A stretch of 64,000 bases of DNA from Limnohabitans sp. 63ED37-2. GTDB taxonomy: Bacteria; Pseudomonadota; Gammaproteobacteria; Burkholderiales; Burkholderiaceae_C. How positions within the stretch are numbered: position 1 is the first letter of the stretch; each line of letters opens with the position of its first letter. Positions 51,843 to 60,702 of this stretch are shown here, one piece after another. The notes under the pieces were generated by a model, which had not been told where the DNA came from, did no database searches, and saw nothing but the letters and a program-made list of their open reading frames with translations. A program made the translations under genes and the position numbers. The stretch covers positions 739,501 through 803,500 of the forward strand of contig NZ_CP011774.1 in NCBI RefSeq assembly GCF_001412535.1, in the 5' to 3' direction.

Positions 51843-52895
51843 ATGAACCTGGAGAAAAATGTCCCCCTGCAGCCGTACAACACCTTCGGCATCGCCGCCA
51901 AGGCGCATGCATTGGTGCGCGTGCGCTCAGAAGCCGACTTGTTGGCTGTGTTGGCCGACCCACAACTGGCCAGCTCACCCAGGCAGGTGCTGGGCGGCGG
52001 CAGCAACATCGTGTTGACCGGCGACGTCAAGGCGCTGGTGCTCAAGATGGAGGTGCCAGGCATGGGTCTGGTGGGTGAGACCGACAAACACTGGCTGATC
52101 GAGGCTGGAGCTGGTGTTGACTGGCATGCGCTGGTGGCCTGGACCCTGGACAACGGTTACCCGGGTTTGGAAAACATGGCCCTGATTCCTGGCACCGTGG
52201 GCGCATCGCCCGTGCAAAACATCGGCGCTTATGGCGTGGAGCTGCAAGACCGCTTCGATTCGCTGGACGCCATGGACATGTTCACGGGCGAGTTGTTCAG
52301 CCTGAACGCCGCGCAGTGCGGCTTCAGCTACCGCGATTCGGTGTTCAAACACGCCTCGGGCGGACCCGATGGCTTGGGCCTGGCAGGCCGTGCGGTGATT
52401 TTGAGGGTGCGTTTTGCGCTGCCCAAGCGCTGGAAGCCCGAGCTGGGCTATGCGGACCTGGAGCGCAAGATGGCCGAGACGGGCATCCACAGCCCCGATG
52501 CCCGGCAGATTTTTGACTGGGTGGTGGCGATTCGCCGGGCCAAATTGCCTGATCCACAGGTGATCGGCAACGCGGGCAGCTTTTTCAAGAACCCCACTGT
52601 GACGGCAGACCAATGCGCCGACATCATCGCCCGTGAACCCAAGGTGGTGCACTACCCCATGCCGGACGGCTCTATTAAGTTGGCGGCAGGTTGGTTAATT
52701 GACGCGTGCGGTTGGAAAGGCAAGACCGTTGGACACGCCGGGGTCTATGAAAAGCAGGCGCTGGTGTTGGTGAACCGGGGCGGGCGCGAGAACCCTTGCA
52801 CGGGGGGTGAGGTAATGACCTTGGCCAAGGCGATTCAGACCAGTGTGTACGAGCGCTTTGGGATTCGGCTGGAGCCTGAGCCGGTTGTGATTTGA
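51843..52895 (+). CDS. murB: UDP-N-acetylenolpyruvoylglucosamine reductase
   Basis: A 350-residue FAD enzyme that makes UDP-MurNAc for peptidoglycan. LQPYNTFGIAAKAHALVRV opens the FAD domain; LGGGSNIVLTGDVKALVLKM, NMALIPGTVGASPVQNIGAYGVE, the proton-donor Ser region FSYRDSVFKH and NAGSFFKNP follow. The length is typical of the type I enzyme. It is divergent from yajQ with only 40 bp between start codons. Confidence 0.95.
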   Translation: MNLEKNVPLQPYNTFGIAAKAHALVRVRSEADLLAVLADPQLASSPRQVLGGGSNIVLTGDVKALVLKMEVPGMGLVGETDKHWLIEAGAGVDWHALVAWTLDNGYPGLENMALIPGTVGASPVQNIGAYGVELQDRFDSLDAMDMFTGELFSLNAAQCGFSYRDSVFKHASGGPDGLGLAGRAVILRVRFALPKRWKPELGYADLERKMAETGIHSPDARQIFDWVVAIRRAKLPDPQVIGNAGSFFKNPTVTADQCADIIAREPKVVHYPMPDGSIKLAAGWLIDACGWKGKTVGHAGVYEKQALVLVNRGGRENPCTGGEVMTLAKAIQTSVYERFGIRLEPEPVVI

Positions 52896-52923
52896 AGTTC
52901 TGGGTTCGTAGTTTTGTTCCGCC

Positions 52924-53002
52924 CCGGGTATTGGCCTGAGCGGTCGGCCTCATCACTCGCTTCGCTCGCCAAATCGGACGATCCGCTCAGGCCGCAACCC
53001 GG
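52924..53002. repeat. Large imperfect palindrome after murB (REP/BIME-like)
   Basis: Outer arms CCGGGT/ACCCGG (52924-52929, 52997-53002) and an 11-bp perfect inner arm GGCCTGAGCGG/CCGCTCAGGCC (52933-52943, 52983-52993) enclose a loop with CACTCGCTTCGCTCGC. It sits between murB and the thioesterase gene and may be an extragenic repeat or a transcription barrier. Confidence 0.55.
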
Positions 53003-53090
53003 CGCTTCGCTGGTGGACATTTCAGGGATTTCCTGATGCGCAAAAACTGTCTGACGGTTACAGTTTTCCGGATTCACAGGAGCGCTCACA

Positions 53091-53516
53091 ATGACACCAG
53101 AACAACTTGTCCGCAAAGTCACCGCCATCACGGGTTACACCCATGCGGCAGGGGTGGAGGTGGTGTCCGCAGAGCCGGGTCAGGTGACGTTGTCATTGGC
53201 CAAAAAGCCTGAACTCTTGCAGTTCAATGGCTTTTTCCATGGAGGCGTGGTGTCAGGCTTGGCTGACCATGCAGCGGGTGCTGCGGCCACCACCGCATTG
53301 CCGGCAGGCAAGATCGCGGTCACGGTCGATTTGCATGTGAACTTCTTGGCCCCGGCCAAAGGGCAAACCTTGTTGGCCAAAGCCCGTACGCTTCAGGTGG
53401 GGGGCACCATTTGTGTGGTGGCCGTTGAGTTGGTAACCCATCCAGCCGAAGGACAAGGGCCCTGTGCGGTGGCCCATGTCACCCTGCGGGTGGTGGACAT
53501 GCCGCCACTGAAATAA
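53091..53516 (+). CDS. PaaI-type hotdog thioesterase
   Basis: A 141-residue hotdog protein. The catalytic-loop signature FNGFFHGGVVSGLADHAAGAAA is the PaaI/YbgC-like motif with an Asp in the helix; KIAVTVDLHVNFLAPAKGQ is the next strand pair. It hydrolyses acyl-CoA or acyl-carrier thioesters; the substrate is unknown. AGGAG lies 8 nt before the ATG. A terminator follows directly. Confidence 0.88.
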   Translation: MTPEQLVRKVTAITGYTHAAGVEVVSAEPGQVTLSLAKKPELLQFNGFFHGGVVSGLADHAAGAAATTALPAGKIAVTVDLHVNFLAPAKGQTLLAKARTLQVGGTICVVAVELVTHPAEGQGPCAVAHVTLRVVDMPPLK

Positions 53517-53540
53517 AAAAACGGCCCAAAGGCCGTTTTT
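53517..53540. terminator. Bidirectional terminator between thioesterase and argG
   Basis: AAAAACGGCC, loop CAAA, GGCCGTTTTT: a perfect 10-bp stem just after the thioesterase stop and 19 bp from the convergent argG stop, with A and T runs that serve both strands. Confidence 0.9.
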
Positions 53541-53558
53541 CACTGAAGCATCAAAGCA

Positions 53559-54899
53559 TCATTTTTTACCGCTGCCATCCAATTTGTAGATGTGCGGTCC
53601 TTCGCCCACCGACAACAATCCAGCGTGCGCGTAGATGCCCAGCTTGGCGCGTGTGTCCACGATGTCGAGGTTGCGCATGGTCAGCTGGCCGATGCGGTCC
53701 AGCGGGCTGAACGGCGCGTCTTCCACTTTTTCCATCGACAAACGCTCTGGAGCGTAAGTCAGGTTGGCCGATTCGGTGTTCAGGATGCAGTAGTCGTTGC
53801 CGCGGCGCAGCTCCAGCGTCACGGTGCCGGTCACGGCGCGGGCCACCCAGCGCTGGGCGGTTTCGCGCAGCATGATGGACTGCGGGTCGAACCAGCGGCC
53901 TTGGTACAACAAGCGGCCCAAGCGCAGGCCGTTGATGCGGTACTGCTCAATAGTGTCTTCGTTGTGGATGCCGGTGACCAAACGCTCGTAGGCGATGTGC
54001 AGCAGCGCCATGCCGGGGGCTTCGTAGATGCCGCGGCTCTTGGCTTCGATGATGCGGTTCTCGATCTGGTCGCTCATGCCCAGGCCGTGGCGACCGCCGA
54101 TTTCGTTGGCTTTCAGGAACAATTCGACCGGGTCGGCGTATTCCACGCCGTTCAGTGCCACGGGCATGCCTTCTTCAAAGCGCACGCTCACTTCTTCGGC
54201 TCTGACCTCGACTTCGGGCTTCCAGAACGCCACGCCCATGATGGGGTTGACGATCTTCATGCCGCTTTGCAGGCTTTCCAGGTCTTTGGCTTCGTGGGTC
54301 GCACCCAGCATGTTGCTGTCGGTGGAGTAGGCCTTTTCGGCGCTCATCTTGTAGCCAAAACCGTTGGCGGTCATGAAAGCGCTCATTTCGGCGCGGCCAC
54401 CCAGCTCGTCGATGAACAGTTGGTCCAGCCAAGGCTTGTAGATCTTGAGGCTCGGGTTGGTGAGCAAACCGTAGCGGTAAAAGCGCTCGATGTCGTTGCC
54501 TTTGAAGGTCGAGCCGTCGCCCCAGATGTTGACGTCGTCTTCCTTCATGGCAGCCACCAGCATGGTGCCGGTCACGGCGCGGCCCAGCGGGGTGGTGTTG
54601 AAGTAGGTGATGCCACCGGTGGAGATGTGGAAAGCGCCGCACTGGATGGCGGCAATGCCTTCATGCGCCAGTTGGGTGCGGCAGTCAACCAGGCGGGCTT
54701 TTTCTGCGCCGTATTCCATCGCCTTGCGGGGAATCTCGTTGTAGTCCGACTCGTCAGGCTGGCCCAGGTTGGCGGTGTAGGCGTAGGGCAGGGCGCCCTT
54801 TTGCTTCATCCACAGCAGGGCGGCAGAGGTGTCTAGGCCGCCGGAGAAGGCGATACCGACTTTTTGCCCTTTGGGCAGGTTTTGCAAGATGGTGCTCAT
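53559..54899 (-). CDS. argG: Argininosuccinate synthase
   Basis: A 446-residue ATP-pyrophosphatase-type enzyme that joins citrulline and aspartate. The ATP P-loop-like motif IAFSGGLDTSAALLWM is at the start. TGSTFKGNDIERFYRYG-like and KSRGIYEAPGMALLHIAYERL segments match the long (about 447-residue) bacterial type represented by E. coli ArgG rather than the 400-residue type. Its ATG is 7 bp after the stop of the ppnP-like gene, so the two are probably cotranscribed. Confidence 0.95.
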   Translation of the reverse strand: MSTILQNLPKGQKVGIAFSGGLDTSAALLWMKQKGALPYAYTANLGQPDESDYNEIPRKAMEYGAEKARLVDCRTQLAHEGIAAIQCGAFHISTGGITYFNTTPLGRAVTGTMLVAAMKEDDVNIWGDGSTFKGNDIERFYRYGLLTNPSLKIYKPWLDQLFIDELGGRAEMSAFMTANGFGYKMSAEKAYSTDSNMLGATHEAKDLESLQSGMKIVNPIMGVAFWKPEVEVRAEEVSVRFEEGMPVALNGVEYADPVELFLKANEIGGRHGLGMSDQIENRIIEAKSRGIYEAPGMALLHIAYERLVTGIHNEDTIEQYRINGLRLGRLLYQGRWFDPQSIMLRETAQRWVARAVTGTVTLELRRGNDYCILNTESANLTYAPERLSMEKVEDAPFSPLDRIGQLTMRNLDIVDTRAKLGIYAHAGLLSVGEGPHIYKLDGSGKK

Positions 54900-54906
54900 G
54901 GCAGGT

Positions 54907-55224
54907 TCAACCGAAGTGGCAGATGTAGTGGTAGGTCTCGGTCACGCGGATCTCGAACTTGGAGTTGCCAGGGACGTTGAATTTTTCGCCAGCGCTGGAC
55001 TTGACCCATTCGGTGCTGCCGTCGAGCTTGTATTCGCAAGAACCACCCACGCATTCCATGATTTCGGGCGCACCGGTGTTGAAGGTCAAGGTGGCGGGCA
55101 GGATCACGCCCACCGATACAGAGGTGCCATCGGCGCGGGTCAAGCTGTGGCTGACGCACTTGCCGTCAAAGTAGACGTTGGCTTGTGTTTTGACGGATAC
55201 GCCGTCGATTTTTTGGGTGGTCAT
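54907..55224 (-). CDS. ppnP: Pyrimidine/purine nucleoside phosphorylase PpnP-like
   Basis: A 105-residue cupin-like protein. TKIDGVSVKTQANVYFDGKC-like start, SHSLTRADGTSVSVGVILPA, PEIMECVGGSCEYKLDG and ETYHYICHFG match the DUF1255/PpnP family, which phosphorolyses many nucleosides. ATG 55224 gives the usual family length; the frame is open to 55263. It lies upstream of argG on the same strand. Confidence 0.85.
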   Translation of the reverse strand: MTTQKIDGVSVKTQANVYFDGKCVSHSLTRADGTSVSVGVILPATLTFNTGAPEIMECVGGSCEYKLDGSTEWVKSSAGEKFNVPGNSKFEIRVTETYHYICHFG

Positions 55225-55264
55225 GGGTGGTGCTTCAAAGGGGGCGGGACAATCCCGCGTCAAT

Positions 55265-55290
55265 GGAAAAGGGCGTCTTCAGACGCCCTT
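55265..55290 (-). terminator. Terminator after glycine-zipper gene
   Basis: AAGGGCGTCT and AGACGCCCTT flank two bases, giving a 10-bp perfect stem. On the minus strand it is followed by TTTT, about 80 bp after the glycine-zipper gene stop. Confidence 0.75.
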
Positions 55291-55369
55291 GGTGGCCAAT
55301 CAGCCTGACATTTTAGGCCAGACGGCCGATCCCGATCAGTGACCGGCAAGCAGCGGACATCAGGGTCTT

Positions 55370-56029
55370 TCAGCGCCAATGGCCGTGGCGGCGGCTGTGA
55401 ACGGGGCCTTGGCTCCATCCCCATCCCAACTGGATGTGGCTGTAGACCGGAGGTGGGGCAAATCGGTAAACCGGGGCGGGGACGTACACCACACGGGATT
55501 CGGTGATGACGGGGGGCAGCACGGTGCTTGTGGTCACCACCGTGTCCGCGGGCGCGGCCGACTGGGGCATGCCCACGGGCGTGACCTGCAGCTGGATGGT
55601 GGGGCCCGGGTCTTGTGGCAGTTGCACGCTGTATTGCTTGCCTGCGTATTCGTAAACCACGTTGTAGCCGCTCAAACGGTTTTCATACGCGGTCTGGGTG
55701 GTGCAGGTGGTTTGGTTTTGAATCTGACTGCCCGGATTTTCGATCCGGTCACCCAGGATGGCGCCCCCCATGACACCGGCCATGGTGGCCAGCGCACGGC
55801 CTGATCCGCCCCCGACTTGGTTGCCAACCGCCGCACCGGCGATGGCCCCCATCAGAGCCCCGGCACCGGATGTGGTGTTTTGCACGGCCACAGGTGTGGC
55901 GGTGCAGGTTTGGCGCGGCACAGCAACCTGTTGGTAGACGGCGGTGCGGGAGATCACTTGTCCGACTTCTTGGGCCTGCGTCAGGCCCGCGCTTGCCAAC
56001 AAGAGGGTGGTCATCCAAGTTTTCATCAT
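55370..56029 (-). CDS. Glycine-zipper 2TM domain outer-membrane-type protein
   Basis: A 219-residue exported protein. MMKTWMTTLLLASAGLTQAQ is the signal peptide. The glycine zipper GALMGAIAGAAVGNQVGGGS continues to GVMGGAILGDRIENPGSQ (residues about 60-105), followed by a Cys-containing TTCTTQTAYENRLSGYNVVY stretch and a Pro/Val/Tyr-rich C-terminal third. Such proteins insert into or line the outer membrane; no specific role is known. AAGGAG lies 6 nt before ATG 56029, which decides the start over upstream in-frame ATGs. Confidence 0.82.
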   Translation of the reverse strand: MMKTWMTTLLLASAGLTQAQEVGQVISRTAVYQQVAVPRQTCTATPVAVQNTTSGAGALMGAIAGAAVGNQVGGGSGRALATMAGVMGGAILGDRIENPGSQIQNQTTCTTQTAYENRLSGYNVVYEYAGKQYSVQLPQDPGPTIQLQVTPVGMPQSAAPADTVVTTSTVLPPVITESRVVYVPAPVYRFAPPPVYSHIQLGWGWSQGPVHSRRHGHWR

Positions 56030-56148
56030 CGCTATCTCCTTCATGCCGTTGTCCTTCACGCTACTGTGGACGAGTTTAGCGGTGGAGCATCGACTGAAGA
56101 TGGCTGGCACGTAAAGTTGAGGTCTTTTCGATGACCGTTGTGTGGCGC

Positions 56149-56493
56149 TCAGGCAGGCCATTGCTCAGGCGAGAAGCCGACCGTCACCTTGCCCGAAGGC
56201 CAGGCGATCACCGGCCGTTTGATGGTGCTGGCGTGCGCCAACATGACTTGTTTGGCGCTGGCGCTGTCCTTCACACCCGCTTGCACGGCGGCGTCCAGCT
56301 TACGCCAGGTCGTGCCTTTGCGGTTGAGCAGGGTTTCCCAGCCCACCGCGCTCAGCCAGGTGTCCAGTTTCGCCTCGGGCACGCCTTGTTTTTTGAAATC
56401 GTGGAATGCCGCGTTCAAACCCTGGTCGGCCAGCCAGGTGCGGGCTTTTTTGACGGTGTCGCAATTGGGAATGCCGTAAACAATGGGGTCCAT
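56149..56493 (-). CDS. ArsC/Spx-like reductase family protein (YffB type)
   Basis: A 114-residue thioredoxin-fold protein. GIPNCDTVKKARTWLADQG has the catalytic-position Cys of the ArsC family; ALNRKGTTWRKL-like and IKRPVIAWPSGKVTVGFSP are also family features. The YffB branch shares the arsenate-reductase fold but its substrate is uncertain (glutathione-linked thiol reduction is suggested). It is divergent from folC with 50 bp between start codons. Confidence 0.85.
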   Translation of the reverse strand: MDPIVYGIPNCDTVKKARTWLADQGLNAAFHDFKKQGVPEAKLDTWLSAVGWETLLNRKGTTWRKLDAAVQAGVKDSASAKQVMLAHASTIKRPVIAWPSGKVTVGFSPEQWPA

Positions 56494-56529
56494 GGGGATT
56501 CGATCAAATGGAAAGTGACAAGACTGGGC

Positions 56530-56543
56530 GACAATCGCCGCCT
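56530..56543 (+). promoter_or_regulatory. -10-like GACAAT just upstream of folC
   Basis: GACAAT at 56530-56535 is followed by 8 bases and ATG 56544, predicting an mRNA leader of 1-2 nt. No Shine-Dalgarno is present between them. Confidence 0.4.
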
Positions 56544-57833
56544 ATGAAGACTCTACAGGAATGGCTCGACTGGTGCGAGCAGCTACACCCCGTGGCCATT
56601 GACATGGGGCTGGACCGCGTGAAAACCGTGGCCGACCGTATGAACTTGCGTTTTGACTGCCCGGTCATCACGGTGGCGGGCACCAACGGCAAAGGTTCGA
56701 CCTGCGCGATGCTCGAAGCCGTTTTGCTGCAAGCCGGTTACCGCACAGGCGTTTACACCTCGCCGCACCTGGTGCATTTTGAAGAGCGCTGCCGCTTGCA
56801 TGGTGAGTCGGCTTCGGCCGAAGCGTTTGCCCAAGCGTTTGCCGCCGTCGAAGCGGTGCGGGGCGAGGTGAGCCTGACTTATTTCGAGTTCAGCACACTG
56901 GCGATCTTGCACCTGATGGCCCGTGCCAACTTGGATGTGGCGATTTTGGAGGTCGGTTTGGGCGGCCGCCTGGACGCGGTGAACATCATCGACGCCGATT
57001 GCGCGGTGATCACCAGCATCGACATCGACCACACGGCCATTTTGGGGAAAGACCGCGAGAGCATTGGCTTTGAGAAGGCGGGCATCATGCGGGTCGAACG
57101 GCCGGTCATTGTGAGTGACCCGGTGCCGCCACAAAGTGTGGTCGACCATGCTGCAGCCGTCGGCGCCGATCTGTGGCTGTTTGGCCGGGATTTTAATTTT
57201 TCGGGCGACAAACAGCAGTGGGCTTGGGCAGGGCGTGACCGCCGCTACAGCGGCATGGCCTACCCGGCCTTGCGCGGGGCCAATCAGTTGATCAACGCCT
57301 CGGGTGTGCTGGCGGCGCTCGACGCCTTGCGTCAGCGCATTCCTGTCACGGCCCAAGCCGTGCGCAATGGTTTGGCCATGGTGGAGCTGCCCGGGCGCTT
57401 CCAGATCGTGCCGGGCCAGCCGGTTTTGGTGATGGATGTGGCGCACAACCCCCATTCGGTGGCGGCGCTGGCGGCCAACCTGGACGCCATGGGCTTTTAC
57501 CCGACCACGCATGCGGTGCTGGGGGTCATGGCCGACAAGGACCTCTTGCCCATGCTGCAAAAGGTCAACCCGATGGTGGACAAGTGGTATTTCACCGATT
57601 TGCCCTTGCCCCGTGCCGCCAAAGCGGCCGATTTGCAGAGGGCCTGGCAAGCACAAAACACCCGCACCGACACCGCCTCGAGCGTGCATGCCAACCCTAT
57701 GCTGGCCCTGCAAGCGGCCATCGATGCGGCAGACCCGGCTGATAGAATCGTGGTCTTTGGCTCCTTCTATACCGTGGGCGGTGTTTTGAAAGACGGCATC
57801 CCGCGTCTGCAAGCCAAACACCTCAGCCCCTGA
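56544..57833 (+). CDS. folC: Bifunctional dihydrofolate/folylpolyglutamate synthase
   Basis: A 429-residue Mur-ligase-like enzyme adding glutamate to dihydropteroate and folates. MKTLQEWLDWCEQLHP at the start, P-loop VAGTNGKGSTCAMLEAVLL, VYTSPHLVHFEERC, TYFEFSTLAILHLMAR, EVGLGGRLDAVNIID and the late DVAHNPHSVAALAANL are clear. The frame is open from 56508 but ATG 56544 fits homologues. It starts the folC-SPOR-cvpA-purF-metZ run. Confidence 0.95.
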   Translation: MKTLQEWLDWCEQLHPVAIDMGLDRVKTVADRMNLRFDCPVITVAGTNGKGSTCAMLEAVLLQAGYRTGVYTSPHLVHFEERCRLHGESASAEAFAQAFAAVEAVRGEVSLTYFEFSTLAILHLMARANLDVAILEVGLGGRLDAVNIIDADCAVITSIDIDHTAILGKDRESIGFEKAGIMRVERPVIVSDPVPPQSVVDHAAAVGADLWLFGRDFNFSGDKQQWAWAGRDRRYSGMAYPALRGANQLINASGVLAALDALRQRIPVTAQAVRNGLAMVELPGRFQIVPGQPVLVMDVAHNPHSVAALAANLDAMGFYPTTHAVLGVMADKDLLPMLQKVNPMVDKWYFTDLPLPRAAKAADLQRAWQAQNTRTDTASSVHANPMLALQAAIDAADPADRIVVFGSFYTVGGVLKDGIPRLQAKHLSP

Positions 57834-57842
57834 GCACCTGCC

Positions 57843-58643
57843 ATGGCGTTTTTCAAGTTCCGTTTTCCGGGTCAAGTGGCCACGTCTCCCGCCGCGGCCG
57901 AAACGGTCGCGCCCGGATCGGGCGAGAGCATCGAGTTGGTGCGCCGACGCGCCCGACACCGCCTGATGGGGGCCGTGGTGCTCGTGCTGCTGGCCGTGGT
58001 CGGCTTTCCTTTGCTGTTTGACACACAACCGCGCCCAGTGGCGGTGGACACCCCAATCCTGATTCCAGACCGCCCCTCGAGTGCGCCCTCCAAAGTGACG
58101 CAGGCCCTGCCTGCGGAGGCTGCGCCTGCCAAACCTTTGCTGCCCGAGGCCAAGCCTTTGCCCGTGCAAGAGGGCCTGGATCCGAAAGAAGAAGTGGTCA
58201 CCGCTGCCAAGCCCGCAGCTGCGGACCAGCCCAAACCAACGCCAGAGCCAGCGGCCAATACTGCAGAAGCGGCGCCAAAGCCGCCCGTGGTGAAAGCCGA
58301 GGTCAAACCCGCTGCGCCTAAAACAGACAAACCAGAGCCTGTGGCCAAGCCCAAAGACGATGGCAACAAAGCCCGTGCCTTGCTCGAGGGCAAGCCCCCC
58401 GCAGCCGCGGGTGAGCGGCATGTGGTTCAGGTCGGCGCCTTCAGTGATTCTGCCAAGGTGCGCGAGGTGCGCCGCAAGTTGGAGCAGGCCGGATTGAGCA
58501 CCTTCACCCAGTCGGTGGACGGCAAAGACGGCAAGGCCACCACGCGGGTTCGGGTGGGGCCCTTCAGCAGCCGTGAAGAGGCAGATAAAGCCGCTGCCAA
58601 GGTTCGTAAACTCGATTTGCCAGCGGCCGTGTTGAGGATTTGA
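57843..58643 (+). CDS. SPOR domain cell-division-type protein (DedD-like)
   Basis: A 266-residue protein: a cytosolic N-terminus, one transmembrane helix (RLMGAVVLVLLAVVGFPLLF, about residues 40-60), a long periplasmic Pro/Ala/Lys-rich linker and a C-terminal SPOR domain from about residue 192 (RHVVQVGAFSDSAKVREVRR ... VRVGPFSSREEADKAAAKV). SPOR binds denuded septal peptidoglycan. The position between folC and cvpA is that of dedD in enterobacteria. Confidence 0.88.
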   Translation: MAFFKFRFPGQVATSPAAAETVAPGSGESIELVRRRARHRLMGAVVLVLLAVVGFPLLFDTQPRPVAVDTPILIPDRPSSAPSKVTQALPAEAAPAKPLLPEAKPLPVQEGLDPKEEVVTAAKPAAADQPKPTPEPAANTAEAAPKPPVVKAEVKPAAPKTDKPEPVAKPKDDGNKARALLEGKPPAAAGERHVVQVGAFSDSAKVREVRRKLEQAGLSTFTQSVDGKDGKATTRVRVGPFSSREEADKAAAKVRKLDLPAAVLRI

Positions 58644-58644
58644 C

Positions 58645-59139
58645 GTGGCCCTTGCCCTGACCGACTGGATTTTGTTGGCGGTGTTGCTGGCCTCCATGTT
58701 GGTGGGTTTGTGGCGCGGCCTGGTGTATGAAGTCTTGTCGCTGGCGGGCTGGCTGGCCGCCTTCATCTTGGCGCAGTGGTTGGCCGCCGATGCCGTGGCC
58801 TTTTTGCCTTTTCTCAAAGAAGCGGCTGCACAGGTGCAGTACGCGGTGGCTTTTGCCCTGGTGTTTGTCATCGCCCTGTTTGCGGCTGGATTGGTGTCCT
58901 GGCTGGTCAAAAAACTGGTGGAAACCGTGGGTTTGCGTCCAGCCGACCGTGCGCTCGGTGGCATCTTCGGTTTGGCGCGAGGCGTGGTGCTTTTGTTGGC
59001 CTTGACCGTGGTCTTGCAGCTCTTGGGCTTGTCGCAAGAAGATTGGTGGCGCAAGGCAGTGGGCCCGGCCTGGTTGGACCTGGCGCTCAAGGGCCTCAAG
59101 CCTTTGTTGCCACAAGCCTTTGTCGATTATTTGCCTTGA
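58645..59139 (+). CDS. cvpA: CvpA family inner-membrane protein
   Basis: A 164-residue protein with four hydrophobic helices, beginning at GTG 58645 one base after the SPOR gene stop. DWILLAVLLASMLVGLWRGL, YEVLSLAGWLAAFILAQWL and RALGGIFGLARGVVLLLAL are the family core. CvpA is needed for colicin V production in E. coli and for envelope tolerance elsewhere; the mechanism is unknown. purF follows after 39 bp. Confidence 0.9.
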   Translation: MALALTDWILLAVLLASMLVGLWRGLVYEVLSLAGWLAAFILAQWLAADAVAFLPFLKEAAAQVQYAVAFALVFVIALFAAGLVSWLVKKLVETVGLRPADRALGGIFGLARGVVLLLALTVVLQLLGLSQEDWWRKAVGPAWLDLALKGLKPLLPQAFVDYLP

Positions 59140-59178
59140 CCATTTTCGGCTGCCTCGATTTTTTGAACGGATAAAAGT

Positions 59179-60693
59179 ATGTGTGGAATTGTCGGCGTTG
59201 TCAGCAGCGCACCGGTCAATCAATTGATTTACGACGCCTTGCTGCTCTTGCAGCATCGCGGACAGGACGCGGCGGGCATCGTCACGCAACTGGACCGCAA
59301 GTTTTTCATGCACAAAGCCAAAGGCATGGTGCGTGACGTGTTTCGCACCCGCAACATGCGCAGCCTGCCCGGCAATTGCGGCTTGGGTCAGGTGCGTTAC
59401 CCCACTGCGGGCAATGCCTTCAGCGAAGAAGAAGCACAACCCTTTTATGTGAACGCGCCCTTTGGCCTGGTGCTGGTGCACAACGGCAACTTGACCAATG
59501 CGCACGCCCTCAAGGCCGAGTTGTTTTCCAACGACCACCGCCACATCAACACCGAGAGCGACTCCGAAGTTCTGCTGAACGTGCTGGCCCACGAGCTGGA
59601 AAAAACCACCCGCGGTTTGCCCCTCAAGCCCATGGACGTGTTCGAGGCGGTGCGGGGTGTGAACCGACGAGTCAAAGGCTCTTATGCCGTGATCGCCTTG
59701 ATCGCTGGTCATGGCTTGGTGGCCTTTCGTGACCCGCATGGCATCCGCCCCTTGTGTGTGGGTCGCAGTGAGGACGGCACCATCATGTTGGCCAGCGAGT
59801 CGGTGGCGCTCGACGGCACAGGGCACCAGTTCGAGCGCGATGTGGCGCCGGGTGAGGCCATTTTTGTGGACCTCGAAGGCCAGATGCACAGCCAAGCCTG
59901 CAGCGACAAGGCGCAACTGAGCCCCTGCATTTTTGAATACGTGTATTTGGCCCGTCCCGACTCCACCATGGACGGCATTTCGGTGTACCAGGCCCGCTTG
60001 AATTTGGGCGAGACCCTGGCCAAGCGCGTCATTTCAACCGTGCCGCCCAACGACATCGATGTGGTGATTCCCATCCCCGAGTCCAGCCGCCCCAGCGCCA
60101 CGCAATTGGCCCATTTGCTGGGCATTCCCTACCGCGAAGGTTTTGTGAAAAACCGCTACGTGGGCCGCACCTTCATCATGCCGGGCCAGGCGGTGCGCAA
60201 AAAATCGGTGCGCCAAAAACTCAACACCATCGTGAGCGAGTTCAAGGGCCGCAATGTGCTGTTGGTGGACGACTCCATCGTGCGTGGCACCACCAGCCGT
60301 GAGATCGTGCAAATGGCGCGAGACGCCGGGGCCCGCAAGGTTTACATGGCCAGCGCCGCGCCGCCCGTGCGTTACCCCAATGTGTACGGCATCGACATGC
60401 CCACCAAAGAAGAGTTGGTGGCGCACGGCCGCAGCATCGAAGAGATCCGCGAGATCATCGGCTGTGATGCGCTGATTTACCAAGATGTGGATGCCATGAA
60501 AACCGCAGTGGCCCAAGCGCGTGTAAACGCCGCAGGGGCGCTGTCCGACTTTGATGCGTCCTGCTTTGATGGGGTGTACGTGACCGGCGACATTTCCATC
60601 GATGACATCACGCGTTTGAACGAAACCCGACTCCAGGTGGAGGAGGGCGATGACGACAATTCCCGTCTGGCCTTGCCCAACGCCAGCGTCTGA
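59179..60693 (+). CDS. purF: Amidophosphoribosyltransferase
   Basis: A 504-residue enzyme for the first step of purine synthesis. After Met removal the nucleophile is Cys2 in MCGIVGVVSS. The glutaminase half has QHRGQDAAGIVT, VRYPTAGNAFSEEEAQPF and VHNGNLTNA. The phosphoribosyltransferase half has the PRPP motif VLLVDDSIVRGTTSREIV near residue 360. Length typical of the proteobacterial type. Likely cotranscribed with cvpA upstream and metZ downstream (9-bp gap). Confidence 0.96.
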   Translation: MCGIVGVVSSAPVNQLIYDALLLLQHRGQDAAGIVTQLDRKFFMHKAKGMVRDVFRTRNMRSLPGNCGLGQVRYPTAGNAFSEEEAQPFYVNAPFGLVLVHNGNLTNAHALKAELFSNDHRHINTESDSEVLLNVLAHELEKTTRGLPLKPMDVFEAVRGVNRRVKGSYAVIALIAGHGLVAFRDPHGIRPLCVGRSEDGTIMLASESVALDGTGHQFERDVAPGEAIFVDLEGQMHSQACSDKAQLSPCIFEYVYLARPDSTMDGISVYQARLNLGETLAKRVISTVPPNDIDVVIPIPESSRPSATQLAHLLGIPYREGFVKNRYVGRTFIMPGQAVRKKSVRQKLNTIVSEFKGRNVLLVDDSIVRGTTSREIVQMARDAGARKVYMASAAPPVRYPNVYGIDMPTKEELVAHGRSIEEIREIIGCDALIYQDVDAMKTAVAQARVNAAGALSDFDASCFDGVYVTGDISIDDITRLNETRLQVEEGDDDNSRLALPNASV

Positions 60694-60702
60694 AAAACAG
60701 CC

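Noticed and set aside
56583..59099. 838-codon minus-strand frame opposite folC, SPOR and cvpA genes
   Set aside because: It spans three real plus-strand genes and their gaps and shows only low-complexity composition, so it is a codon-bias artefact.
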